Positions 19,486 to 28,047 of a stretch of 64,000 nt of DNA are shown here, piece after piece; the stretch's first letter is position 1; the number at the start of each line of letters is the position of its first letter. The notes beneath the pieces are model-generated. The model had not been told where the DNA came from and did not search any database. It saw only the letters and a program-made list of their open reading frames with translations. A program made the translations under genes and the position numbers. The stretch spans positions 1,594,001-1,658,000 of the forward strand of contig NC_011026.1 in the NCBI RefSeq assembly GCF_000020525.1, read 5' to 3'. This DNA is from Chloroherpeton thalassium ATCC 35110. Lineage in GTDB: Bacteria; Bacteroidota; Chlorobiia; Chlorobiales; Chloroherpetonaceae.

Positions 19486-19558
19486 GGGGCTTTAGCTCAG
19501 TTGGTAGAGCGTCTCGTTCGCAATGAGAAGGTCAGGGGTTCGACTCCCCTAAGCTCCA
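19486..19558 (+). tRNA. tRNA-Ala (anticodon CGC)
   Basis: A complete cloverleaf: acceptor GGGGCTT/AAGCTCC, D arm GCTC...GAGC, anticodon arm with loop TTCGCAA (anticodon CGC, reading GCG), and T arm AGGGG-TTCGACT-CCCCT. The G3-U70 pair, the main alanine identity element, is present. CCA is not encoded (the sequence continues ACAG after the acceptor stem). Confidence 0.96.
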
Positions 19559-19609
19559 CAGTGTAAAAAGGAGTTTCCCTAAAGGAGCTCCTTTTTACAC
19601 TGTGGAGCT
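19552..19609 (+). repeat. Perfect 22-bp inverted repeat overlapping the tRNA-Ala 3' end
   Basis: Bases 19552-19573 are the exact reverse complement of 19588-19609, with a 14-base loop. The left arm begins inside the tRNA acceptor strand (agctccaca), so the right arm holds an inverted copy of the tRNA end. The right arm contains ctttttac, so the hairpin may also act as a terminator. It may equally be the scar of an insertion at the tRNA gene. Confidence 0.85.
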
Positions 19610-19661
19610 ATAACTGTTCTCTTGATTCATAATATCCGTGGGATGATGTTTCCAAATTGCT

Positions 19662-20051
19662 TTATGGAAGCGTGCGAAATGCATCTTCAATAAAGAAAAT
19701 GTCTTCGCAAGGTTCGTTGAACGCATTTCTTTTGCTCTCGTCCAAAATAATGGCCACCACGTCGAAACGATAATCAACGCCTTGAGAGGGGTTATCGTTG
19801 ATAAAATTTTGGGCAGCTTTAATTAACTCCTTTTGTTTGCTTAAGGTAACCGCTTCCGCCGGATGGCCATAGTTTAGATTATGGCGAGTTTTTACTTCTA
19901 CAAAAGCAACGATATTGTCCTTTTTTGTAATCAAGTCAATTTCGTTATTCCCGCTGCGATAGTTTCTTCTCAAGATTTGATATCCGCATTTTTTCAAAAA
20001 AGCAGATGCCATGTCTTCACCTTTTTTTCCAAAAGCAACATTGGTATTCAT
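19662..20051 (-). CDS. yraN: YraN-family (UPF0102) nuclease-like protein
   Basis: 129-residue protein of the UPF0102/YraN family, which has a restriction-endonuclease-like fold related to Holliday-junction resolvases; its cellular role is poorly known. Signatures: GKKGEDMASAFLKKCGYQIL, RRNYRSGNNEIDLITKK (the E-x-D catalytic-like pair) and VAFVEVKTRHNLNYGHPAEAV (the E-x-K part). C-terminus RFDVVAIILDE is also typical. It lies 53 bases downstream of rnhB on the same strand; rnhB-yraN linkage is common in bacteria, which supports both calls. Confidence 0.92.
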   Translation of the reverse strand: MNTNVAFGKKGEDMASAFLKKCGYQILRRNYRSGNNEIDLITKKDNIVAFVEVKTRHNLNYGHPAEAVTLSKQKELIKAAQNFINDNPSQGVDYRFDVVAIILDESKRNAFNEPCEDIFFIEDAFRTLP

Positions 20052-20104
20052 TTTTACAAGAGGATTAAGTGAATGAAACCGTCAAAAATTGTGATAAACG
20101 CAAG

Positions 20105-20719
20105 TTATTTTTCGCCTAAACAGCTCAGCTTAAAACTTTTTCGGTGCACTTTTGATCGGCCAAACATTTTTATTGCTTCGATGTGCGCTTTAGTTGGATA
20201 GCCAAAATGCTGCGCAAAGCCATATTCAGGATAGCGTTCCGCTAAGTTTATCATGAAGTTATCACGATGGACTTTCGCAATGATCGAAGCAGCAGCTATC
20301 GAAAAAACTTTTGAATCGCCTTTTACAACTGTTTCAAATGGAATGGGCAACGTGGTTTTAAAGCGATTCCCATCAATTAGAAGAAATTCTGGTATGGGAG
20401 ATAATTGTTCAATTGCTTGGTTCATTGCTAAAAAAGTTGCCTGCAAAATGTTGACTTCATCGATGACTTCAGGGCTAATTTCAGCAATGGAAAACGATAG
20501 CGCTTGTTTTTTTATTTCGGATGAAAGCAAAACTCTTGTTTCGTGCCGCAAGGCCTTTGAGTCATCAATTTGCTCAAGAATGCCACTGGGTTCAAAATAG
20601 CGATCAAATATAACCGCAGCAGCGACAACCGGTCCGGCAAGCGGACCGCGGCCAACCTCATCAACCCCGCAAATATACTGGAACTTTTTCCAATAAGGGC
20701 TTTCAAAAGCAACATCCAT
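20105..20719 (-). CDS. rnhB: Ribonuclease HII
   Basis: Cleaves RNA in RNA-DNA hybrids and starts removal of single ribonucleotides from DNA. 204 residues, standard length. The active-site start motif ICGVDEVGRGPLAGPVVAAAV contains the first Asp-Glu pair; the later catalytic Asp residues lie in LIDGNRF and IAAASIIAKVHRDNFM. The segment YGFAQHFGYPTKAHIEAI is the usual C-terminal motif. Leftward transcription, with yraN 53 bases after it. Confidence 0.97.
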   Translation of the reverse strand: MDVAFESPYWKKFQYICGVDEVGRGPLAGPVVAAAVIFDRYFEPSGILEQIDDSKALRHETRVLLSSEIKKQALSFSIAEISPEVIDEVNILQATFLAMNQAIEQLSPIPEFLLIDGNRFKTTLPIPFETVVKGDSKVFSIAAASIIAKVHRDNFMINLAERYPEYGFAQHFGYPTKAHIEAIKMFGRSKVHRKSFKLSCLGEK

Positions 20720-20975
20720 AATAAATCATTCTTCAGATGTCTATTGTGATGTACACAACAAATTTTGGTTAATCAAGCCCCACTGTTTGAATTTCAAATG
20801 AAAGGAAAATTTAAAATAAAGTTAATGAATAAATGAGTGTTTTTTTATTTGCTTAGAGCGAAACGGTATTGATGGAAATAGTCAATCGCCATGATTAGTT
20901 AATAATCAGTTAATATTAAGATATTAAATTAATCATAAGCGGGGTGTTTTTTTAATTCTAATGACAAAAAATTAA

Positions 20976-22112
20976 ATGGAGATTGACTCAGTAAGCTCGA
21001 TCAACGTAAAGTCCAACCATGACACGGAAAGAGCAAAGCTGTCTGTAATTGAAGTGCTCAAACAAGAGAGTTCTTTTTTATTATTTATAGGTGTCGCAGT
21101 TATAATTGCCGCATTTGTATTTAATGACCCGCAGCTTGCGATGTGGTTTGGTTTTGCTTTGGCTGGTTATTCAGCGATTGCAAACGACAGCATTCAGACA
21201 ATCGGAACTTTTATTGCATCAAACCAAGATAAGCGCTGGTGGCATCTTTGGTTGTACATCGGGGGTATTTTTGTTGTTACGGTGTTTTACAGCTGGGTGA
21301 CTTATAATGGTGATGTCAGTTCTCAGCGCTTGACCGCCAAAGGATTTGCGAAAGCACCCGAATCATTCGCTTTTTTGCAAATTGCAGCCCCAATTTTTCT
21401 TTTGATCTTAACCCGCTTGCGGATGCCTGTTTCCACCACGTTTTTGCTGCTTAGTTCGTTTTCTACAAAATCAGGTGCGATTGCCAGCGTGATGATCAAA
21501 AGTGTTTCGGGTTATTTTTTAGCTTTTACAATTGCGATTGTTGTTTGGATGTTGCTTGCTAAAGTTATCCGAAAGTACATGGTCGGGAAACCTCATCCAG
21601 CCTGGACAATTGCACAATGGATTACCAGCGGATGGCTGTGGTCTGTTTGGATCATGCAAGACGCGGCAAACATTGCGGTTTATCTTCCAAGGCAATTGTC
21701 TTTGACGCAGTTTATCATTTTCGCAGGATATATTTTCTTTGGGCTCGCCATTCTCTTTTACCTTAAAGGCGATAGAATTCAAGGCGTGGTTACGGAAAAA
21801 TCCGCCATCACAGATGTGCGCGCAGCAACTTTAATCGACTTCATCTACGCAATTATTCTTTACTATTTCAAAGTTGTGAGTGTCATTCCGATGAGCACCA
21901 CCTGGGTTTTCATTGGATTACTTGGTGGCCGTGAGATTGCGATGAGTTTAACCGATGCTGAGGGAAGCGGAAAACCGCTCAAGCAAAGTCTGAGAATTAT
22001 TGGTAAAGATGTTCTATTTGCTGCAATTGGCTTATTTGTCTCTATCATTATAGCATTTGCCGTCAATCCGAAAATGCAAGAAGAGCTAAATGTGTTACTT
22101 GGCTTACTTTAA
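20976..22112 (+). CDS. Multi-pass membrane protein, distant PiT-type permease
   Basis: 378-residue inner-membrane protein with about ten hydrophobic helices and no signal peptide. Two internally related segments recall the inverted duplication of inorganic phosphate transporters (PiT): AGYSAIANDSIQTIGTFIAS with PVSTTFLLLSS in the first half, and MQDAANIAVYLP with PMSTTWVFIGLLGG in the second. PiT proteins carry GANDxAN and P-x-S-T-T-H at these places; here the His is lost in both, so substrate and even transport activity are inferred only. It is flanked by a good terminator at 22164 and stands alone. Confidence 0.6.
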   Translation: MEIDSVSSINVKSNHDTERAKLSVIEVLKQESSFLLFIGVAVIIAAFVFNDPQLAMWFGFALAGYSAIANDSIQTIGTFIASNQDKRWWHLWLYIGGIFVVTVFYSWVTYNGDVSSQRLTAKGFAKAPESFAFLQIAAPIFLLILTRLRMPVSTTFLLLSSFSTKSGAIASVMIKSVSGYFLAFTIAIVVWMLLAKVIRKYMVGKPHPAWTIAQWITSGWLWSVWIMQDAANIAVYLPRQLSLTQFIIFAGYIFFGLAILFYLKGDRIQGVVTEKSAITDVRAATLIDFIYAIILYYFKVVSVIPMSTTWVFIGLLGGREIAMSLTDAEGSGKPLKQSLRIIGKDVLFAAIGLFVSIIIAFAVNPKMQEELNVLLGLL

Positions 22113-22163
22113 GCAGCCTATTTAGCCTGTTCCGCATAAGTAAGTCTGCATTGATTTTTTTTG

Positions 22164-22211
22164 ACGACTGTCATTTTTCAAACATTCTCAAAATGGCAGT
22201 CGTTACTTTTT
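22164..22211 (+). terminator. Rho-independent terminator after the PiT-like gene
   Basis: Bases 22164-22177 pair with 22190-22203 over 14 positions (one G-T wobble) with a 12-base loop, followed by tactttttcc. It lies 52 bases after the stop at 22112. Confidence 0.75.
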
Positions 22212-22408
22212 CCCCAAATAGTTCAGTTAGCAGTCGCAAGCCTTTCGTTCATTTATTTTTCTCCAGCATCCTATTTTGGCTAATCATTTAGCTTTTCACG
22301 CAGATGAAGTCGTGCGGGCACGTCGTTTAAATTCGTACTTCGCTTTGCTGCTTGTTATATTTTCCTCTCATTTTCATTCCAAACAAGAATTTTAGATGAT
22401 CGCACGCC

Positions 22409-23974
22409 ATGAATATTAATCCGATTTTGCTCGAGGTTTTTAAAAATAGAATTTCATCCATTTCCGAAGAAATGGGGGTAACGCTCACGCGAACGGCATA
22501 TTCTTCCAACATTAAGGAACGGCGCGATCATTCTTGTGCCATTTTTGACCGCCACGGCGAAATGATTGCCCAAGCCGCACACATTCCTGTTCATCTTGGC
22601 TCGATGCCGCTTTCCGTTAAATTTGCGATTGACGCCGTTTCGTTTGAACCGGGCGACATGGTCATGCTCAACGACCCGTACAAAGGCGGCACGCATTTGC
22701 CTGACATTACGCTCGTGGCGCCAGTTTTTTTTGGTGAAAACCGTGAGCCCAGTTTTTACGTGGCAAACCGTGCACATCACAGCGACGTGGGCGGCATGAG
22801 CAGCGGATCGATGCCGCTTTCAAGCTCGATTTATCAAGAAGGGATCATTATTCCGCCGACGAAACTCCTCTGCAGCGGCACGCTTCAGCGAGCTGTTTTG
22901 GACCTTATTTTAAGCAACGTCCGCACGCCCGAAGAGCGCGAAGGTGATTTTGCCGCGCAAATCATGGCAAACGCCATTGGGGTGAGGCGAATGCGCGAAC
23001 TGATCGAGAAATACGGCGAGTCGGAAGTGGCGCGCTATGCAGAGGCGCTCATCCAATATTCAGAGACGATCACACGAAAAACCATTGAAGCCATTCCTGA
23101 TGGCATTTATGAGTTTACCGATTTTATGGAAAGTGACGGACTGGGCGCAACAACTATTCCCATTTGCCTAACGCTTGAGATTCATGGAAATTCAGCCAAA
23201 TTGGATTTTACCCAAACGGCCAATCAAGTGCAGGGAAGTATTAATGCCGTGCGCTCGATTACGCTTTCTGCTGTGTTGTATGTATTTCGTTCGCTGGTTT
23301 CGGAAAATATTCCGACAAACAGCGGCTGCATGAGGCCGTTGGAAGTGATAACGCGCAAAGGCTCGCTGGTGGATGCGGCGTTTCCGGCGGCAGTTGCGGG
23401 CGGAAATGTGGAGACTTCGCAGCGCATCGTGGATGTGGTTTTGGGCGCGTTGGCGCAGGCCGTGCCCGATAAAATTCCCGCAGCTTCCCAAGGTACCATG
23501 AACAATGTCACGATTGGCGGCATAAATCCACAGACTGGCAAACCGTTTTCTTACTACGAAACGCTCGGCGGCGGCATGGGCGCATCGGCGATTTGTGACG
23601 GCGAAAGCGCTGTTCATTCGCATATGACAAACACCATGAACACGCCGATCGAAGCGCTGGAATATAGCTATCCGTTTCGTGTGGTGCGTTATGAAATTTG
23701 TAAGGGAACTGGCGGAACCGGCCAAAAGCATGGCGGCGACGGCCTTCTGCGAGAATATGAAATGCTTGCGCCTTGCGAAGTAACGGTGCTTTCAGAGCGG
23801 CGAACCAGTGCGCCTTATGGTTTGAACGGCGGAAATTCAGGGAAATCCGGTGAAAATTATCTCGTTAGAAACGGTAAAAAAATTGAAATGCCAGCAAAAT
23901 TTCAGGTGCGGCTGCAGTTCGGCGATCGGCTGGTGCTACAAACGCCAGGCGGTGGTGGCTATGGAAAAAAGTGA
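22409..23974 (+). CDS. Hydantoinase B / 5-oxoprolinase beta-subunit family protein
   Basis: 521-residue HyuB-family protein. HyuB works with HyuA in ATP-driven opening of hydantoins or 5-oxoproline, or in related ketone carboxylases. Recognisable blocks: NPILLEVFKNRISSISEEMG at the N-terminus, RRDHSCAIFDRHGEMIAQAAH, PGDMVMLNDPYKGGTHLPD, FYVANRAHHSDVGG, and the C-terminal GENYLVRNGKKI then LVLQTPGGGGYGKK. A HyuA partner is normally the adjacent gene, often fused; none is present on either side here. The ATG at 22409 gives the standard N-terminus. Substrate cannot be assigned. Confidence 0.93.
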   Translation: MNINPILLEVFKNRISSISEEMGVTLTRTAYSSNIKERRDHSCAIFDRHGEMIAQAAHIPVHLGSMPLSVKFAIDAVSFEPGDMVMLNDPYKGGTHLPDITLVAPVFFGENREPSFYVANRAHHSDVGGMSSGSMPLSSSIYQEGIIIPPTKLLCSGTLQRAVLDLILSNVRTPEEREGDFAAQIMANAIGVRRMRELIEKYGESEVARYAEALIQYSETITRKTIEAIPDGIYEFTDFMESDGLGATTIPICLTLEIHGNSAKLDFTQTANQVQGSINAVRSITLSAVLYVFRSLVSENIPTNSGCMRPLEVITRKGSLVDAAFPAAVAGGNVETSQRIVDVVLGALAQAVPDKIPAASQGTMNNVTIGGINPQTGKPFSYYETLGGGMGASAICDGESAVHSHMTNTMNTPIEALEYSYPFRVVRYEICKGTGGTGQKHGGDGLLREYEMLAPCEVTVLSERRTSAPYGLNGGNSGKSGENYLVRNGKKIEMPAKFQVRLQFGDRLVLQTPGGGGYGKK

Positions 23975-24123
23975 AGCGATTAAAAATGGGAAAATTGATT
24001 ACAACGGTTTTGCAAACAATTGATGTAGGGCAAAGATTTGCCGAAAATTGGAGAAGCGCGTATTTTAAAGTCGTTTTTTGTAATCAGCACAGCTAAAAAA
24101 GTGCTTAATTTTTTCGTTTGTCG

Positions 24124-25080
24124 ATGATTCGTAGTGCCAAAGCAATCGTTTATCCGAAAGCTAATAAAGTTGCCCTCTTAGAAATTCCGTTCCAACCGGC
24201 TCAGCCGACCGATATTTTGGTCAAAACCATTTTGACGACGGTCGCGCCTGGGCTTGAGCGCATGCAAATCACCGGAAAATCGGTGACGCGGCGTGTGATT
24301 AAATTTCCGGTTGTGCCGGGCAGCGAGATGGTCGGCGAGGTGGTTTGGGTCGGCGAATTCGTGCATGGCATTGAGCCGGGCGAACTGGTTTATGTGCGGC
24401 AGGGCGACCGTTGGGCTGGCGCAGAGTCCCTTTTCGGATGCAACGCAAATTTCGTTTTAACCCATTTCAAACATGTAATTCCGCTCGGCACAGCGCCCAT
24501 GCAGCGCGCGGTGCTTTCCGGCTTGCTCGCCTACGCGATTTCGTCCGTCAAAAAAATTAATTTGCAGGAGCTGAATCGCGTGTTGGTTTTGGGGCTTGGC
24601 TCGGTTGGTATGATGGCGATTGAATACTTGCGCTACAAAGGCTTTACGGATATCGACGCCGTTGAATCGTTTGCCATTCGCGGGCGCATGTCTTCGGCGA
24701 GCGCCATCGGCATCAGCCTTGATGATTTTACCGAAGATTTCAACGACCGATACGATTTGGTGATTGAGGCAACCGGGCGTTTGCTTTTAATCGAACAGGT
24801 CATGCGGCTTTTGAAACCGCAAGGAAAGGTGTTGCTCATGGGAAATTACGAAGTCACCAAGTACGATTATCGCTTGATTCAAGATAAAGAGCCGGTTTTG
24901 ATTACATCCTCGCTCGTGCAAGACGAGCATTTGATAGAAGCCAAGCGCATCCTTTCGGATGCAGAATTTCCCGCCGAAAAATTTATCACGAATGTTTTTC
25001 CCGCGCATGAATACGAACACGGCTTGGAGGTTGCTTTGAACGCGTCGGAAGCCATTAAGACTGTTTTCACTTGGCGATGA
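24124..25080 (+). CDS. bchC: Bacteriochlorophyllide a dehydrogenase, BchC-like
   Basis: Probable zinc-less member of the medium-chain dehydrogenase family that oxidises the 3-hydroxyethyl group of bacteriochlorophyllide to acetyl in bacteriochlorophyll a synthesis. 318 residues from the ATG at 24124 (MIRSAKAIVYP); a TTG six bases upstream is unlikely. BchC-type features as I recall them: TTVAPGLERMQITGK, VVPGSEMVGEVVWVG, and AGAESLFGCNANFVL in place of the structural-zinc loop. The Rossmann motif is VLVLGLGSVGMMAIEYL. An alternative is another MDR protein, but the loop pattern and the phototrophic context favour BchC. An ABC ATPase gene begins 47 bases later. Confidence 0.78.
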   Translation: MIRSAKAIVYPKANKVALLEIPFQPAQPTDILVKTILTTVAPGLERMQITGKSVTRRVIKFPVVPGSEMVGEVVWVGEFVHGIEPGELVYVRQGDRWAGAESLFGCNANFVLTHFKHVIPLGTAPMQRAVLSGLLAYAISSVKKINLQELNRVLVLGLGSVGMMAIEYLRYKGFTDIDAVESFAIRGRMSSASAIGISLDDFTEDFNDRYDLVIEATGRLLLIEQVMRLLKPQGKVLLMGNYEVTKYDYRLIQDKEPVLITSSLVQDEHLIEAKRILSDAEFPAEKFITNVFPAHEYEHGLEVALNASEAIKTVFTWR

Positions 25081-25127
25081 AAAAACGGCGCAAAATAAAA
25101 AATAAGCAGAAATGAAATTCGATAGCA

Positions 25128-26675
25128 ATGAACGAAAATATTATTGAGTTAGAGGGCATTGCAAAAAAGTTCGGGTCGTTTTATGCCAATAAAAATATTT
25201 CGCTTCAAATTCGGCGTGGCAGCATCCACGCGATTGTCGGCGAAAACGGAGCGGGCAAATCGACCTTGATGAATATTCTTTACGGCATGTATGAGCCGGA
25301 CGCTGGCACGATAAAAGTTTGTGGCGAAATGGTGAATTTCACGTCGCCCACGCACGCCATTCGGCACGGCATCGGGATGGTGCATCAACATTTTATGTTG
25401 ATTCCGACCTTGAGCGTCGCTGAAAATATTGTGCTGGGGCAAGAACCGACGGAGCACGGCGTGCAAATTCCGTTTCGGGAAGTTGAATCGCAAATCAAAG
25501 TGTTGGCCAAGCAATTCGGACTTGAAATTGAGCCGACGGCCAAAGTCGGCACGCTTTCTGTCGGCTTGGAACAGCGCGTTGAAATTTTGAAAGTCCTTTA
25601 TCGCAAGGCCGATATTTTGATTTTAGACGAGCCAACCGCCGTTTTAACTCCGCTTGAAATCCAGCAATTTTTTGGCACGCTGCGCTCGCTTCGGGAGGGC
25701 GGCAAAACGATTATCATCATCACGCACAAGCTCGAAGAAGTGCTGGCTATTTCCGACTCGGTCAGCGTGATGCGGCAAGGGCAACTTATCGCGACGCTGC
25801 CAACCGCCGAGACCGACAAAGCCATGCTCGCCAAAATGATGGTCGGGCGCGATGTGCTGCTGCGCGTGGAAAAAACGCCCTCCGAGCCAAACGGCACCAT
25901 TCTTTCTGTGCAATCCATTAGCTATAAAAATGCCAAAGGCATCTCGGTTTTGGAAAATCTGTCGTTTGAAGTTCAGGCCGGCGAAGTTTACGGCATTGCC
26001 GGTGTAGAGGGGAACGGGCAATCCGCGTTGCTTTCGCTCTTGTGGGGACTTTTGGACGAGCCGCATCGAATTTCCGGTGAGGTGCTTTTTTGCGGAAAAT
26101 CCTTACTCGGGAAATCCCCGCGCGAAATTGCACGGCTCGGCATTTCTCATATTCCCGAAGACCGCCACAAACACGCGATGATTAAAGCGTTTTCCATTGC
26201 CGAAAACTTGGTTTTTGGTCGCCAGCACGAGCGAGAATTTCTTTCAGCGGTCGGATTCAATACGAAAAAGCTGGCCTCGTATGCAGCGGAGATGATTCGC
26301 GCGTTCGACGTGCGCGTCGGTGAGAAACAGGCGGCAGAGAAAATCGGAAATTTATCGGGTGGCAATCAGCAGAAAGTGGTGGTGGCGCGAGAAATCAATC
26401 GCCCGGAGCTCAAGCTGCTCATTTTGGCGCAACCGACGCGCGGCATCGACATCGGCGCAATTGAATTTATTCATCAAAAAGTCATCGAAGCTCGCGATAA
26501 AGGCATCGCTGTGTTGCTTATTTCCGCCGAACTCGAAGAAATTTTGTCGCTTTCGGATAGAATTGGCTGTTTGTTCAAGGGAAAAATTTCGCACGAGTTT
26601 TCGCGCGAAGCCGTTTTGCAAGGCCGAAAGTCGCCCGAAAACTTTGAGAAAGAAATAGGTTATTACATTACCTAA
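25128..26675 (+). CDS. Double-domain ABC ATPase for simple sugar/nucleoside uptake (BMP type)
   Basis: 515-residue protein with two fused nucleotide-binding domains, as in NupO/RbsA/MglA. Domain 1 (about 5-245): Walker A VGENGAGKST, signature LSVGLEQRVEI, Walker B ILILDEPTAVLTP. Domain 2 (about 260-510): GVEGNGQSALL, which lacks the usual Lys, signature LSGGNQQKVVVARE, and LLILAQPTRGIDIGA, all usual for the second half of the nucleoside (BMP-family) type. It would energise uptake of nucleosides or similar through two permeases and a lipoprotein; none of these is next to it in this window. Start at ATG 25128. Confidence 0.92.
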   Translation: MNENIIELEGIAKKFGSFYANKNISLQIRRGSIHAIVGENGAGKSTLMNILYGMYEPDAGTIKVCGEMVNFTSPTHAIRHGIGMVHQHFMLIPTLSVAENIVLGQEPTEHGVQIPFREVESQIKVLAKQFGLEIEPTAKVGTLSVGLEQRVEILKVLYRKADILILDEPTAVLTPLEIQQFFGTLRSLREGGKTIIIITHKLEEVLAISDSVSVMRQGQLIATLPTAETDKAMLAKMMVGRDVLLRVEKTPSEPNGTILSVQSISYKNAKGISVLENLSFEVQAGEVYGIAGVEGNGQSALLSLLWGLLDEPHRISGEVLFCGKSLLGKSPREIARLGISHIPEDRHKHAMIKAFSIAENLVFGRQHEREFLSAVGFNTKKLASYAAEMIRAFDVRVGEKQAAEKIGNLSGGNQQKVVVAREINRPELKLLILAQPTRGIDIGAIEFIHQKVIEARDKGIAVLLISAELEEILSLSDRIGCLFKGKISHEFSREAVLQGRKSPENFEKEIGYYIT

Positions 26676-26830
26676 ATAAGCGATTCCAGCTTGCTTCTGT
26701 TAAATGGCTGTCAAATCTTTCTTCAATCTTGAGAAAAAAACACTGTTTTTGTAACTTTTAGTCCCACCTTAAAATCTTATATTTAAACCAAGTAGAAGTT
26801 ATTTCTCAAAAAAACGAAAACAATAAAGTA

Positions 26831-27961
26831 ATGAATAAGCTTTTTCATGCCATTTTGATTATGGCTATTTCCGGATTTATCGCGGCGGCTGATGGCGGTT
26901 GTGGTGGCGGTTCAAAACAGGCTGACACGTTTGCCCGAGAAGGTAACTACAAGAAGGCAATTGATATCCATCAAAAAGAAATTGCCGAAAACCCGAAAAA
27001 TGATGAAGCCTATTTCAATTTGGGCAAAGTGTATTATCAAATGGGTGATTATGTGACCTCCAAAAGCAAGTTCGATTCGTCGCTCATCGTAAATCCGCAA
27101 AGCACGCGCAAAAGCGACATTCAGGAACTTGTCTACACCATGTGGGCGGTATCTTTTAACGATGGCTTGGATTTCTATCGTAAGATTTTCAAAACATCCA
27201 GCAAGAGCGAGCAGCTCGGCTATGCTGACACCGCAGCTACAAAGTTTGAAACTTCCATTGCGTTAAATCCTGACTCAGCTCAATCCTATAGCTTGCTGGC
27301 CGCGACTTACGAAAAGCTTGGCAAAAAGAAACAAGCGGTTTCGATTTTAGAATCAGCGGTTTCTAAAGGTATTGCCGATACGAGCACTTATGTAAATTTG
27401 GGCAACCTGTATTTGACTTCCGATCCGGTTCAAACCGATAAAGCCATTTCGGTTCTTGAAAAAGGAAAAATGGCTTATCCAAAAACCAAAAGCGTTGTTC
27501 GCCAACTTGCCATTGCTTATGTAACCGCTGACAATTGGGATAAGGTGAAAGAAGCTTCCAAAGAAGTGCTTGCGCTGGATCCAAATGACAAGTGGATGTA
27601 CTACTTTGCCGGACTCGCCGAAGGTGAAAAAGATAGCAAAGCGGGATATGAAGGTGCAGTTGAAATGTATTCCAAAGCGATCGAAATCGATTCTCTTTTC
27701 TCCGAAGTGGCCTTTAACCTTGCTATTGCGTATAGAAAACTCGCTGATTTTGATGAAGAAGCAAACAAAAGCAACGGAACAAAGCGCAATCCTTACACAG
27801 GCCACTATCAATATTATGAGAAAGCCGTTCAATGCTTGAAGCCTGTTGCCGAGAATGACAACAAAAAAATTCAATGGCGCTTGCTTGCAAATCTTTATGC
27901 GCGAATGGATCAGAATGATTTAGCAAAAGAAGCGCTTGAAAGAGAAAAAGAAGCCAAATAA
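26831..27961 (+). CDS. Secreted or lipid-anchored TPR protein
   Basis: 376-residue protein. Residues 1-23 look like a signal sequence (FHAILIMAISGFIAAADGG) followed by Cys24 in a Gly-rich stretch (GGCGGGSKQ), which suggests lipidation although the lipobox is not canonical. The rest is TPR: units start AREGNYKKAIDIHQKEIAEN, DEAYFNLGKVYYQMGDYVTS, SAQSYSLLAATYEKLGKKKQ, STYVNLGNLYL and others to the C-terminal NLYARMDQNDLAKEALEREK. It probably acts as a periplasmic scaffold; the partner is unknown. It has normal, diverged TPRs, unlike the near-identical arrays elsewhere in the window. A strong terminator follows. Confidence 0.82.
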   Translation: MNKLFHAILIMAISGFIAAADGGCGGGSKQADTFAREGNYKKAIDIHQKEIAENPKNDEAYFNLGKVYYQMGDYVTSKSKFDSSLIVNPQSTRKSDIQELVYTMWAVSFNDGLDFYRKIFKTSSKSEQLGYADTAATKFETSIALNPDSAQSYSLLAATYEKLGKKKQAVSILESAVSKGIADTSTYVNLGNLYLTSDPVQTDKAISVLEKGKMAYPKTKSVVRQLAIAYVTADNWDKVKEASKEVLALDPNDKWMYYFAGLAEGEKDSKAGYEGAVEMYSKAIEIDSLFSEVAFNLAIAYRKLADFDEEANKSNGTKRNPYTGHYQYYEKAVQCLKPVAENDNKKIQWRLLANLYARMDQNDLAKEALEREKEAK

Positions 27962-27983
27962 AACTTTAGAGCGACTGAAAACC

Positions 27984-28014
27984 AAAAAGCCCTGCTAAAC
28001 AAGCAGGGCTTTTT
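27984..28014. terminator. Bidirectional terminator between converging genes
   Basis: aaaaagccctgct (27984-27996) pairs perfectly with agcagggcttttt (28002-28014) around a 5-base loop. The flanking A and T runs let it serve both the TPR gene (rightward) and the phosphofructokinase fusion (leftward). Confidence 0.9.
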
Positions 28015-28047
28015 CATTTATAAAAACGAGTATTTATTCCATCGAGT

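Noticed and set aside
25918-26675. Second ABC domain as inactive or damaged because Walker A lacks Lys and Walker B reads LAQP
   Set aside because: These departures are normal for the second domain of the nucleoside/BMP-type ATPases.
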